A stretch of 64,000 nt of DNA from Cladorrhinum sp. PSN259 (GCA_033725935.1 MU867104.1:1-64000), one strand, 5' to 3'; positions 1 to 10,310 are shown, numbered from the stretch's first letter. Translations and numbers: made by a program. Notes: generated by a model not told the origin, from the letters alone.

Positions 1-871
1 TAAGGCTTTGGTTGAACTAAGCCTACAATAGTATAGTTGCCAAGGCAAGGCGTGGCTCTTGGCAGTGGGACTTGTTGGAGGACCAACAGGTCCGTGGAAG
101 ACCTGTGAGCAAGGTCTCGGCACCGGGTCCGCACCCTGCACCCGTGGGCAGGTGGGAGAGACAAGCCACGCACACGTGGCTTGCCCGGCACCTGTGGCTT
201 ACCTGGCACCTTATACTTGCCACAAGTTAACAGTTTGTATCCAAATTACTCATGAATGAAATCTGAACCGTTGTTGACTGACAGGCCCGAACGTGCAATT
301 TGGAAATTCAGTTTGTGGCGTCCAATACCATTGCGTCGTCGGTCCCTCGAAACAGGCCGTCAAAAGGTCCACGGCGGACACGGGACTTCTGGTAACCGAT
401 CAGCAGCGGTGTGCCAAGAACATTGAACTCAGCTGCCGATCCAGACTAAAATGTCGACAGAATGGTGTGCCTGGAACGTTTCGGCTGCGTGAAAGGAGCT
501 AGCCGTCTTTCACTCCTCCTCCATTGGTACAAAGAGAGGACCTGGAACCAGAAGACCCTCCCACCCCCTCGGGCCCAGCACGCTTTTTCTGGCCCCTCAT
601 TGTCCATCGCGGCCAGGCAGAATTATGATTGGATAGTCCGGCCGCCTCGCGCATGAGATAATGCATGGACTATCAGCCCCATGGTCAACCTATCCAGTCA
701 CAGCGACCACCGCAAGCCCTGTGGCGGCTTCATTTGCATCTTGGAGGGGTAGCTACCCAAACGTGAAGTTCTTTCGATACATAAGGAGGGGCGCTTCCTC
801 CGAGCCTGATCGCAGTCCCTGAGAACTCGTCCCATCTTTCATCAACACTCGAATCCAACCCTTCTTCTCCA
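1..871. other. Gene-free left flank
   Basis: No convincing coding sequence was seen on either strand. The only structure noted is a two-copy imperfect tandem repeat of about 18 bp at 175-210 (each copy close to GTGGCTTGCCCGGCACC). The last 100-150 bases before the GTPase start are pyrimidine-rich, as expected for a fungal promoter and 5' leader. Confidence 0.5.
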
Positions 872-2403
872 ATGTATTCGACCAGGCCAGCAACCCTCGG
901 ACGGACACTGTCTCCACTGAATCTGAATGTTCCGGACGATGACTACCGCCGGGATGTTGACACGTCCAAAATCGTGATTGAGGCGCCCAACACCCAGCTG
1001 CTCAATCTCCCCGAGTCCTGCGACAAGTTCCGAATCCTCATCATTGGCAAGGCCGGAGTTGGAAAGTCGACCATTTGCTCCAAGGTGTTTGGAATACCCC
1101 CTGAAAAGGCGGGAGTAAGCCACTACTCTGTCGGAACGGCAAAAGAAAAAGTGTGGCATCCGCTCACATTTGACGGCGACAATGAGAACCTCATCATGCA
1201 CGACTCCGGAGGCTTCGAGGCCGGTGATCTCGACTGCGTAGACGCCATCACAAAGTTTATAAACTTTCGCAAGTCTCAGCACCGCCTCGCCGACCAGCTG
1301 CATTGCATTTGGTACTGCATCAGCTGCAACTCCAACCGACCCATCCAAGAAGCGGAGCTGCAGTTCTTCCAAAAAGCCGATGTCGGAAACATTCCCGTCG
1401 TTGTCGTCTTTACACAGTTCGACAAGCTCGTCGATGCTGCCTTCATGAAGGAGCTGCTCCGATCCATGAGCAAGGGGAATATGCAGCCTGATCTTCCCCA
1501 CCTTCGTGAGCTCGCTCACAATGCAGCCGTAGCCCAATACGAAAAGAACTACAGAGGGCAATTCGAGCGAACGTTTGGCCGAAGGAGTCGCGTTACCATC
1601 ACTCGGATTGGAATTAGGCCTGACGAGGACGACGACAGCGGCTCAGTCTCGGGCGTTGATACTCTTGTCCAGGAGACACGCGAGATTCTGCTGGAGGATG
1701 GTCTCAAACTCCTGTGGGCGGCTGCACAGGCGCATTCCGCTGATATGAAACTGCAAGGTGATTACCGGCCACACTTTTCCTGCATACTAGTACTTTGTTT
1801 ACTGATCATCTTCCAGCCTCCGTCGACGCAGGCATGGCTACGTTCTGGAGGGCCGTCGGCCTCGGCTCGGTTCCATTTGTTCCCTTTGTTAGCGCCGCGG
1901 GCCTGTACAACTCCTTCAACAAGATTCTCGCCACCGTCGACACGGTTTGGCGCATCCCCGGCTGCACCAAGTTGATTGAGAAAACCAAGATGCGCAATAG
2001 GATTCTGCAGGGCTGTTTTGACGTCAATGTATTTGACCGCATCGGCGCTCAGTTTCTCATTTCCCTCAATATTTTCGGTCCCCTCTCTGGAGGTCAGACG
2101 GCCATGGTGCTTCTCAAGCTGATTGCAGGCATTTCCTTGTTGTACGAGAGCATCTTTTGGGAGTACAAGAGTCACGCGGGACGCGCCGGGGTAGGCAAGG
2201 AGGAGATGGAGGCTCTGATTACCAAATTCCAAGAGAGTGATGGCCGTGCAAGAATGGCTAATCACTTGACTGGGACCATCTCCACAAGCAATGCCTTCAA
2301 CAAGGAGGCGTGTATGAAGGAATTGAGGAAGGCAATTGACGAGGGGAGGAATGAGAAGGGGAAGAGTTTGATTCGGAAGCATACTGTTGTTCCAGGCGAG
2401 TAG
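872..2403 (+). CDS. P-loop GTPase with hydrophobic C-terminal region
   Basis: The model has exons 872-1757 and 1817-2403 with a 59-nt GT-AG intron; joining them keeps the frame and gives 490 aa. The N-terminal half is a G domain: G1/Walker A is GKAGVGKST at about residues 59-67, G3 is DSGG at about 110-113, and a G4-like TQFD lies at about 176-179 after a hydrophobic beta strand (IPVVVVF). The C-terminal half, coded by exon 2, carries hydrophobic stretches (WRAVGLGSVPFVPFVSAAG and a second near ISLNIFGPLSGG), resembling GTPases that carry membrane-associated helical domains such as DUF697. The G4 has Gln where most GTPases have Lys (TKxD). Family knowledge supports GTP binding; the cellular role is unknown. 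Fungal proteins of this layout often occur in accessory, recognition-type gene sets, so that is the inferred context. The start is the first ATG of the open frame, after a pyrimidine-rich leader. Confidence 0.85.
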
Positions 2404-2608
2404 AAATGTGGCACGGCGCCGTATCCCAAACATGTCTGTATGTTTGACGGGTAGGAGAAGTGGCGACGTCTCCCAGGATAACCAGCATCGTCTACTAGAA
2501 CTTCGAGCGGAGTGTCAAGGTGGGTAAGGGCAGTTTTTTGCTGGGGTTCGTATTTGGTTATGACTTATGGATAATATTTTTTTTTTTACTTTTCATGAAT
2601 ACCCTTTC

Positions 2609-2732
2609 TTTGTCATCAGACAAAATTACAGAAACTTTCACAGAAATCAATCAAAAATACAGAGACGTTTTTAAAAATTATAAAAATAGAATTCCATTCC
2701 TTTTTTTTTTTTCATTCATTCATTCTATTTAT
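2609..2732. repeat. Diverged dispersed repeat, copy 1
   Basis: An AT-rich block of about 125 bp that aligns by eye with 5104-5226 in the same orientation. Shared landmarks in order are ATCAG, ACAGAA, an A/C-rich stretch, AAATACAGAGA, a run of T/A, AATTCC and CATTCATTCTATT. Identity looks like roughly 70 percent with small gaps. It lies 200 bp downstream of the GTPase stop codon. It is probably a relic of a short mobile or duplicated element. Confidence 0.45.
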
Positions 2733-3033
2733 GATAACGACTGCTGTTGCTTTCCTAGCGGTGACTGTGCTAGCCGCTGAGCCAGTGTCTACTGTGTATT
2801 CGCCCTCCAGGACCAGCTAAGTTCGACGAACGAACAACCTATAATAACCAACTATTCCCTACCACTTATCGTAGTAAGTTCAAAGCCCCTCAATACCACG
2901 GCTAAACGCCAAAGTATGGGACTCAGAGACTTGGTGATGGCTTGCTACGTATGTTCTGGAATAGCTTCAACTAGGGAATCCACACACGCAAGGCCGAGAG
3001 TTACTGATGCCCACATTAGGCACAGCCCGTCAC

Positions 3034-3156
3034 ACTTGACCCCATATTACAGGGGTGACGGGTTTACAAAAACAAGTACGACGCATTTCTTGAGCGAAGC
3101 GAGGCTGGGGTTTGGGGGCTTGCCCCCATATTACAAGGAGTGGGTTTACAAAAAGT
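3034..3156. repeat. Short direct repeat pair with a G/C hairpin
   Basis: Two copies of about 40 bp (3034-3074 and 3117-3156) share CCCCATATTACA followed by GGGTTTACAAAAA, separated by about 40 bp. The second copy is preceded by GAGCGAAGCGAGG and overlaps a 7-bp inverted repeat with a TT loop at 3113-3128 (TGGGGGC/GCCCCCA). No coding sense was seen. This could be a relic of a small transposon. Confidence 0.4.
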
Positions 3157-3405
3157 ATCCTGAAATTCAAGTCTATTAAAGCTTCGCTTCATAACTTGGC
3201 CGCGAGCTAAGCTTATCAACGCGGGTAAGATATACTATTAAGACTGGAAAAACAGCCTTTAGCGGCATTGTACTCTCTGCGCTCAGCCTGATGGTTATGG
3301 CTTCAATGTCTCTGCTCGACCCCTCCTCGAGGACATGAGCAGGTCGTACTATCAACGTCCCTAGAGTCGATCAACAAGCGTCTCTCCACCCGTTCGGGCC
3401 CGTGA

Positions 3406-4340
3406 TTAATAGTAATCATAATCGGACTCCTCCTCCTCCTCCTCCACCGTAAAAACGGTGGGGATAAGTGCCGTGCGGTGCGGCCTGGATTCCGCGACAG
3501 AAGCTGTGTGCCGGAGCATGCTGGTAGACATGCGCGGCTCAAAGTATTGGACCGGGTTGGCCGGACGAGTCCAGCTGGGGCGGCAGTAGCGAGTGCAGTT
3601 GTGCAGGCTAAAAAACGAGCTTATTTCCTCTGGACCAAGATCCGTCACTCCGTACTCACGCGTGCGCGATAGGATGACAGGATCGGAGAGGACAACTTCG
3701 TCTCGGTAGATGCCCCCCTGGATGTCGCAGAGGACGTAATTGCCGCCAGATACGTGGTAGCTAAAGTGGCTCAGAGCCTGCATGATCTGAGCCCACGTCC
3801 TCGTCGTGTCGGTCCAGCCGTGTTACTGTTAAACTTTTGGTAGTTCTGGATGAAGGGCTCCTGGAGACACTTGACCCCCGCCCATCTCCCAGAATCGTGG
3901 TCAAAGGTCCAGACCTCGGGGACGTTGATCTTGATGGTCTTGTCGGAGACGTTGAGCTGGTTGAAGCGATTGACAATCTCGAGGGCCTTGTCGACAGCCT
4001 TGATATCAAGGGCGAAGAAATCCTTTTCGAAGACGGTGCCCGTCTTGAACCACTTGCACACACACGCCTGGCCTGCCCGGCTTCCCTCGGTGTATTTGCC
4101 CTTGGCGACCCAGCGGAACGCTCCAGAGGCAAACGGGGCATCGAGAGACTCTTGGGTATATTCAGCCCACGTAGAAGCGTTGTAGCGGCCACTATCAGAT
4201 GGAGCTGAATCGGCCACGTCAAAGTGATGACCGTGAACGCATCCGGCGCATCGGGACACGCCTTCTCCTTTGGAATATTGGTTGCTTGTGTAAGATGTTC
4301 GCGGGAGATCGCGGCGACAATCAGCACAGGTGCGGCCCAT
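3406..4340 (-). pseudogene. Alpha-kinase-like protein, frame broken once
   Basis: Two frames on the minus strand make one protein of the alpha-kinase (MHCK/EF2 kinase) type. The first (4340 to about 3820) starts with a CxxC...CxxC zinc-ribbon-like segment (CADC and CAGC), then FRWVAKGKYTEGSRAGQACV and a Lys/Trp region typical of the N-lobe. The second (from about 3823 to 3406) carries MQALSHFSYHVSGGNYVLCD and a Gly/Asp-rich segment like the C-lobe metal and substrate region, then an acidic tail ending ESDYDYY. The frames meet near 3815-3830, where the first reads FNSNT and the second GWTDTTRTWAQIM; one extra base there would restore a single frame. No intron fits. It is either a recent one-base deletion or a sequencing error in the short G run. 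If the frame is intact in reality, the protein would be about 310 aa and probably an active serine/threonine kinase. Confidence 0.7.
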
Positions 4341-5304
4341 TTTGGCTAGGATGTGGTTGGATTCCCTGTGGAAGGGACGGTGCTGGCGCGAGCAAGCTGC
4401 GGGTAGTAGCGGGATCGGTTGTAGATTCGAAGAAAAGCTGACGACGCAAAAAGGTTGTCACAATTATAGAGAGGGAATCGTCACTGTTAAGCTTGATGGG
4501 AGGGGAAAGACGAGGGGAAGTTGGGCGAAAATACGACGTGGGGTGACGCTCGCAGCTTCCGCCGATAGAGTGGGATGGAGGAATGCAAACTATGTACCTG
4601 CAAAAATGGCTGGCTGCTGCACTTCCAGGTTTGCCCCGGCTGCAACAGGGTGGGGCCACTCATGGTGGGCCTCACAACAGCAATGCTTCCCGTCTTCCCT
4701 CTGTGCTTTCCGTAGTCCTGCACCATCTGAACATCAATCACACCAATAGACTACGAGGGTTCATATGATGAAATGCTGATGGTTTCCCCTTTCCCGCGAA
4801 TTCAGCCAGCTGGCGAACCGTGGTGTGGAATGATGTAGTTTGACGAAACGTGTTTGTGAATAGATGCATCAAACAAGTGTTTTCCAGACGCCTTGTGCTT
4901 GTGCTGGCCGCCGAGACTGGGAAAAAAGGCCATTTGGTAACTGGAATAGAAGCTTTGTGAGTAATATAGCTTAATGATACGTTTATAATCTATTTTAAGA
5001 TAATAATAGAAAAATCAGACTTTTGAATTAGCTTTCCTAATCCCAACCTAGATTTTTCAGGAAATTATTTCAGAAGGGGTTTTCAGGAGAATCAACCACC
5101 TACTTTATTATCAGTCAAACAAGTCACAGAACAATTTCATAAAAACAATCACAAATACAGAGAGACATTTCTAATAATTGTATAAAATAACAATTCCCAA
5201 TTTGTTATTCATTCTATTCATTTTACCCGCCCGCCCGCCCGAACAAACCAACCAAACTTCCTTAACATGTCTTGTTCCCTCCAAATCATTCTTATTTACC
5301 TTCC
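4341..5304. other. Intergenic region between two convergent-side genes
   Basis: This holds the promoter side of the alpha-kinase-like gene and the 3' flank of the F-box-like gene. No additional gene was recognised. It contains the second copy of the dispersed repeat (5104-5226) and a short CCCG microsatellite at about 5227-5241. Confidence 0.5.
5104..5226. repeat. Diverged dispersed repeat, copy 2
   Basis: This is the partner of 2609-2732, in the same orientation. It lies about 80 bp beyond the stop codon of the minus-strand F-box-like gene, so both copies sit in 3' flanks of genes. No inverted termini or target-site duplication were evident by eye. Confidence 0.45.
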
Positions 5305-6336
5305 TCAGCAAACATTCAACACCCCCTCCATCCCATGATCAAAACCCCTAAACATCAACTTGGGCCTGCCAACCGCCGACCTGCGTCGATCAACTTTATA
5401 CCCCTTTACTCTCACCCTTCTAATCCTCTCTTTTAACTCTTCACCACCAAAGCCACTACAAAACCAAGCCAGCATCCCTCTGAGATTATAATCAAAGTTC
5501 CAACTCACACTACCACTACCAGTATCATCATCGTACTCCCCTTCTCTAGACTCGTGAACGCTTGGCCAGATCTCCTGTAAGTTCGCCGGCGCAAAAAGAA
5601 ATAGCATGCCGATCAGCAAGGTAGAAAGGTACGTGGTGTCGTATGAGATATCTGAGGAAGTTAGGTACCATGTATCTATATTTCCACCCTCCCTGTGTAA
5701 ACTGCCGTGACTGCTGTGAGAGTGAGAGCTCAAAAGAGCTCGCATCTCAATTTCGGCGAGGTTTGACATCATGTTGTTCAGCGGGTAGTCCAGTTCACTA
5801 TTACCACCGTATCCGTATCGAGATTGGAGTAAATGGGTCAAGGTTTTCAAGGCGGAGAGTACCATCGTCCAGGTTGAGCCGGCGAGCCACGGGTTCCCCT
5901 CGGGCGGTGGGAGGATGGAAAGTGACAGTGGGGCCGAGACGTAGATGTCTGTCGTGTTTGGGGCGGTGACGACAGAAGAAGAAGACATTATGGCTAGGAG
6001 GTACTGTGCGATTTGAGCTGGAGTGGTGAGGTGGATTCGGGTGTATAGTTTCGGTAGCAGCGGTTTGTGGAAGTATGGAGAGGTTAGGAGGAGTGACAGG
6101 AGGCGGGATTGGATTTTTGTGTTGGTGGAGGTCGGTATGGTGGTTCCGGTGGCGGTTGCCATGATCCACGTCCTCGCTGTCGTTGTCGTTGTCGTCGTGG
6201 GAGGACTGATAGAGTCAACCTTGTCGATGATCAGACAAATCAGTTCCCAGGGGAGGACAGGGGAAGGACGAGTGGGGTCCATTTTGAGGCTGTGGGCTAA
6301 GATGAGTTGAATGGATAGAGTCTCGTTTGTGTTCAA
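5305..6336 (-). CDS. F-box-like hypothetical protein
   Basis: A single open frame of 343 aa. Near its N-terminus it reads PVLPWELICLIIDKV, followed by a Thr-rich linker and LLSLLLTSPYFHKPLLPKLY, the pattern of an F-box-like motif (LPxEL...I, then LLxxSxxF...LLxxLY). Proteins of this type recruit SCF ubiquitin ligase or simply carry a degenerate F-box; the C-terminal part has no motif I recognise. It is rich in Ser/Thr with a Tyr/Asp stretch at about 225-245. The first ATG gives 343 aa; the next in-frame ATG at codon 19 (MDPTRPSPVLP, 6282) begins just before the motif and may be the true start. It is transcribed away from the GH115 gene's 3' end, with no sign of shared regulation. Confidence 0.65.
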   Translation of the reverse strand: MNTNETLSIQLILAHSLKMDPTRPSPVLPWELICLIIDKVDSISPPTTTTTTTARTWIMATATGTTIPTSTNTKIQSRLLSLLLTSPYFHKPLLPKLYTRIHLTTPAQIAQYLLAIMSSSSVVTAPNTTDIYVSAPLSLSILPPPEGNPWLAGSTWTMVLSALKTLTHLLQSRYGYGGNSELDYPLNNMMSNLAEIEMRALLSSHSHSSHGSLHREGGNIDTWYLTSSDISYDTTYLSTLLIGMLFLFAPANLQEIWPSVHESREGEYDDDTGSGSVSWNFDYNLRGMLAWFCSGFGGEELKERIRRVRVKGYKVDRRRSAVGRPKLMFRGFDHGMEGVLNVC

Positions 6337-6849
6337 GTTGGTAGTTGGGATGAGATCAAATGTAAGGTATGAGGGCTAGACATTATATAAATATTGGAAG
6401 TATCTTGACATTGACGAAACTATCAAAACTCAAAGCAACAATTATTCAAGAAGGTTTGGGCGCGAATACTGAAGCTATTATTTGAACAATTAAATTATAA
6501 CTTATGTCGAACAATTGGCTTGGGAGAAAATCAACTGGGCTATTGTTTTCCTCAATCCCAAAAGCTGGGATACGGACTGGCGGGATAAAGAACATTTGAT
6601 GAACGCTATTGTCCCCAGTTACCTACCTCAAAAACAAAGACATTGTTTACTCCAGATGCCAAGTCAGGGGTAAGTGGGTTTATTGCCAAGCATCCTCGTG
6701 ACCCCTGGAGATGATCTCGAGAAATTCCCATCCCAGAGAACCAAAAGTGACCTCTCACATGATCAAAAGTTTCAGATATTGCCAATTAGTCCTATAAGCC
6801 CAAGCAACGCCACCAAAAGGCTATTTTTCCTACACTGCATGTCCCTATC

Positions 6850-6885
6850 ACCAGACCTTCACCAAACCTTCACCAGACCTTCACC
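6850..6885. repeat. 11-bp tandem repeat
   Basis: Three full copies and part of a fourth of ACCAGACCTTC (the second copy has A for G) lie 50 bp downstream of the GH115 stop codon. It is a simple minisatellite with no function visible. Confidence 0.7.
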
Positions 6886-6935
6886 ACCTCCCTAACACTC
6901 TTGGCACTTCCCTTTCCCCGTTTCTTCCCAGTCTA

Positions 6936-9900
6936 CTAAACAAACCTGAACCCCTCCCCCGGCCCCAAATAACTCCCTTTAACCTTCGTCCCATTCGAAC
7001 AATCAACAACCAGCTTCTCCAAGTAAACCTCCGGACTGTTAACCCTCCAAACCAACTTGTGTTTTCCGGCGGCAATCGGCCCTTTGATGTAAACTCGTTT
7101 GGTCCACACATTATCAGCTACGTGATCGATCCACTCGGGCGGAATATCCCCCGCGTTCGGATGCTTGATGTAATTCCCGAGTACCCTTGTCCACTTTGCC
7201 GGCTGGTTGTCGAGTGCGAGAGAGTACTCCATTTTGAGAGTTGGGTCCGTGTCTAACCCGCCGTTTATGTAGAGGGTGACGTCCAACCCCGCGGAGGGAG
7301 TAAACAGGTAGATTGAGTACTTGACAAAGGCATCTTTGGCGCTTGGTGTGCGTGCGGAGACAAAAGGGCGGAGGGAGATGGATCCGGAGTTTGTGCGGGA
7401 ACCTAGGTATGGAAAAGCTGAAAATGATGTTGTTGTGTTGGAGGAAAAAGAGAAGTGGGGTGCTTCGATTGAGATTATTCTGTCTACTTCAGGAAATGTG
7501 TTTGGTGTTGCGTCTGTTGAAGGGACAACTGTGTTGAGGATTGGGATGTGTATTTGGTCGAAATAGGGGTATCGAGCTGGGGTTGAGCGAATGCCCACTT
7601 TGACGGTTGAGTTGTAGTTGGCTGGAACAAGTGACCAGTCGACTGAGATATTGAGACGGGTGTCGGAGGTTGTTTCTCGGCTTAGGGTACCTGATGAGGG
7701 CGTGATGGAGAGCCAAGGGACCGGAGCTGGATCCAGAGACCAGGAAATAGGGACTCGGTGATTACCGCGCATGAAGAGATCAACGTATCGTGGAGGACTG
7801 TATGGTGTGAGGACAGGAACGATGGGAGCAAAGGCGGTGGTGGGCATGGAGGCATCCACAGACTCCGCCCAGCGACCTTGTTCCGTGGGACTGAGAGAGC
7901 CCTCAGCGCGAATTCCCAGGTTACCCAAAGAGAATTGCGTGTCTTGTCGAAGCTGAACAAAGGAGAGGTTGGCAACAATGTCGCGAGATGGAGCAGCCCA
8001 CATTTTGGGTTCTTCAATTGCGTCGTAAAGGGCTTGCGACATCATGTCTGCCCACTTTCCGGATAACATCGAGTCCCATTCTTCGACCAAGTCATAGGCA
8101 GACTCAAAGTCAGCAAGGACTTGTTGCGCGACTTGATTCGCCGAATTACGGCGCTCGAGGGCGAACCTGTAATTTGTGCCAACTCCAATAGTGACTGCGT
8201 GGTAGAGAGCGCCAGCAACAACTGGGTGGTAAACCAACTGAAAGAATGATGGTTTCAGCTCTTCGTCAAGGCGGGAGTAAATTGTTCTTGCACGCGCAGC
8301 AATACCCTGCCACCGAGCCAGTACGGTCTCTGCCTCCCTATAGTTCAGATGCGAGTAAGTTGATGGCGTAACAAGCTCATAGCGACGCATGCCAACCAAG
8401 TGACTGTGCTCGAGCAGGATTGCCGCAATCTCCTCCGAGTCCTCCTCACCGAGCGCAAATTCCCTCTCAGCATACGCCGTCAAATACTCCGGAAGCTTCT
8501 CAAAGGTGATGCTTTCCGCATCCCAAGCCAGGTCCATAGCAAATCCCAAAGGCAGCTCCATCGGCTTGATGTCTCCCACATTGACGATCCATATCTGCCT
8601 CGCGCCACGATAATACGAGTGCAGCAACTCCTTGAGTGTCTTGGAGAGGCTGTTGCTGTTCCATGCCTTGTACGATCTGGGCAAGCCGACGTACTCGAAG
8701 TGGAAGTAGACACCGTGACCGCCCGGCCTGCCAACCTCTTCGTCTGTAGGTAAACGATACACATTCCCCGCGTTGTCGTCGGGGAATAGTATTGTCACGT
8801 CCTCTGGCGCATCCAAACCCGCATCATAATACGACGCCACTTCCTTGTAGAGAGCCCAGACTTGATGCACCGCTGTTTCAGAACCGTACTGCTTCCTGAT
8901 AATTTCTCTCTGGGTTTTGAACACATCCTTCAACATCTCGATAGCATTTGCAGTGTTTGCAGCTTCATCTCCAAGCCCTCGCAGACCAATGGTGATGTAA
9001 GACTCGTTGGACCCCGCTCGCTGAATCCCTTCCTCCATAAACTTGGTAATGTTTGCTTTGTTCTTTGACCAGTCCCAAGGCCCCGACAGGGTCTCGTTCC
9101 ACTCATTCGTGGCCCTCTGCATCGGTTCATGATGCGCAGTGGAGATGACGATGCCGTAGTCGTCGGCAAGCTGCTGGTTCTTGGGATCATCGGTAAAAAA
9201 GATATTGCCCGGCGGTGGCGTGAAGGATTTCCACATGGCAGGCCAGAGATAGTTGGCCTTTAGGCGGAGGAGCAGGTCAAACACATGAGCGTAGAACTCA
9301 GAGTTGAGCGGATACCTGGTAGCATTGTTGTGCCTCGCCCACCAAGTGTTGAGAGCTGGTTCCTCGTCGTTGATGAACAACCCCCTGTATTTGACCGAGG
9401 GCTCCCCGTGGATCGTCGTCTTGGGCAAGGCGTGTATTTGAGAATGCTTCTTGGGGGGCACATCAGCGAACCAGTGGTATGGCGATTGTCCGGACTGTTC
9501 GGCAAGTGTATGTATGCCGAATATCGTTCCTCTCTTGTCGCTGCCAGCAATAACAAAGGCTCTTTCGATACCCGAAAATGGCTTCTCGACAATTTGTGTT
9601 TTGAATGTCTCCCATTTCCCTTCAATATCAGTGGTGTCGAGAATGCCCTGCTTCGTCAACTGGCGAATAAGGGATGAGTTTGTCGATCCTGCAATAATGA
9701 TGGACTCGACTACTGTGTCACTCGTTAAATTTGTCACACTCGTCGGTGTTGCCTGAATGACGGTCCGCGCATTGCCTGTAATTTGCCCCAGGTCATCGGC
9801 CAAACTGTCTGCCGCAATATGAACTCCAACAAAGTCATCGTTCGAGACCAGGATGGGCGCGTTGGTGATAGTAAGATGCGCGCCGGTAGGGACTATGGAA

Positions 9901-9992
9901 TCGAACGAGACAAATCGCTCCTCGAGGAGGGCGTGGGCAGTGACTGCCACGGCCAATAAGGAAACCGCAGATCGAAGCAACACTCTCATCAC
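6936..9992 (-). CDS. Secreted GH115 alpha-glucuronidase
   Basis: A single-exon gene of 1018 aa, the usual size for ascomycete glycoside hydrolase family 115. An N-terminal signal peptide is clear (LLRSAVSLLAVAVTAHA), with cleavage near residue 21. Family hallmarks seen in order are YRGLFINDEEPALNTWW at about 205-225, PLNSEFYAHVFDLLLRLKANYLWPAMW, TAHHEPM, ILFPDDNAGNVYRLP, GVYFHFEYVGLPRSYKAWN, QIWIVNVGDIKPMELPLGFA, and a C-terminal beta-rich accessory domain from about 800. GH115 enzymes remove (4-O-methyl)-glucuronic acid side chains from glucuronoxylan outside the cell, so the role is hemicellulose use. Several Asn-X-Ser/Thr sites suit a secreted glycoprotein. Two ATGs are adjacent at the start and either could be used. 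The promoter (9993-10310) carries XlnR-type and CreA-type motifs. Confidence 0.95.
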   Translation of the reverse strand: MMRVLLRSAVSLLAVAVTAHALLEERFVSFDSIVPTGAHLTITNAPILVSNDDFVGVHIAADSLADDLGQITGNARTVIQATPTSVTNLTSDTVVESIIIAGSTNSSLIRQLTKQGILDTTDIEGKWETFKTQIVEKPFSGIERAFVIAGSDKRGTIFGIHTLAEQSGQSPYHWFADVPPKKHSQIHALPKTTIHGEPSVKYRGLFINDEEPALNTWWARHNNATRYPLNSEFYAHVFDLLLRLKANYLWPAMWKSFTPPPGNIFFTDDPKNQQLADDYGIVISTAHHEPMQRATNEWNETLSGPWDWSKNKANITKFMEEGIQRAGSNESYITIGLRGLGDEAANTANAIEMLKDVFKTQREIIRKQYGSETAVHQVWALYKEVASYYDAGLDAPEDVTILFPDDNAGNVYRLPTDEEVGRPGGHGVYFHFEYVGLPRSYKAWNSNSLSKTLKELLHSYYRGARQIWIVNVGDIKPMELPLGFAMDLAWDAESITFEKLPEYLTAYAEREFALGEEDSEEIAAILLEHSHLVGMRRYELVTPSTYSHLNYREAETVLARWQGIAARARTIYSRLDEELKPSFFQLVYHPVVAGALYHAVTIGVGTNYRFALERRNSANQVAQQVLADFESAYDLVEEWDSMLSGKWADMMSQALYDAIEEPKMWAAPSRDIVANLSFVQLRQDTQFSLGNLGIRAEGSLSPTEQGRWAESVDASMPTTAFAPIVPVLTPYSPPRYVDLFMRGNHRVPISWSLDPAPVPWLSITPSSGTLSRETTSDTRLNISVDWSLVPANYNSTVKVGIRSTPARYPYFDQIHIPILNTVVPSTDATPNTFPEVDRIISIEAPHFSFSSNTTTSFSAFPYLGSRTNSGSISLRPFVSARTPSAKDAFVKYSIYLFTPSAGLDVTLYINGGLDTDPTLKMEYSLALDNQPAKWTRVLGNYIKHPNAGDIPPEWIDHVADNVWTKRVYIKGPIAAGKHKLVWRVNSPEVYLEKLVVDCSNGTKVKGSYLGPGEGFRFV

Positions 9993-10083
9993 GACAAAGG
10001 TACAGCTTCGGGATCGTAGAGAGTTGTTACCACGATGCGGAGACCTGAGAATTATATCACGGGGAGGTGTTAGGCCAACTTAT

Positions 10084-10089
10084 GCGGGG
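10084..10089. promoter_or_regulatory. CreA-type carbon repression motif
   Basis: GCGGGG fits the SYGGRG consensus of the fungal carbon catabolite repressor CreA/Cre1. It lies about 95 bp upstream of the GH115 start and close to two GGCTAA motifs. A single short match can be chance, but the combination suits a xylan-degrading gene repressed by glucose. Confidence 0.4.
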
Positions 10090-10102
10090 ATGAAAGACCG
10101 AG

Positions 10103-10163
10103 GGCTAATAGGAAAATACGACCGTACATCCCAAATGCAGGTACCAAGCATCGAGTCGGCTAA
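10103..10163. promoter_or_regulatory. Two XlnR/Xyr1-type GGCTAA motifs
   Basis: GGCTAA occurs at 10103-10108 and 10158-10163, about 110 and 165 bp upstream of the GH115 start codon and 55 bp apart. This is the core recognised by the xylanase activator XlnR/Xyr1 in Aspergillus and Trichoderma. The gene they front is a glucuronoxylan-debranching enzyme, so xylose or xylan induction is the natural inference. Confidence 0.55.
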
Positions 10164-10310
10164 TATATCACATCTGCCGGAAAGGTAACTGCATGTACTG
10201 TAACCTCACCTGCTAGCACGAAGACTTGGCGCAGCGCCATACAAACATAAAGATGTCTTTACATTCTGCCCTCTGCCAGAGAGAGTATTCTATAAATTTC
10301 TGACTTTCTA

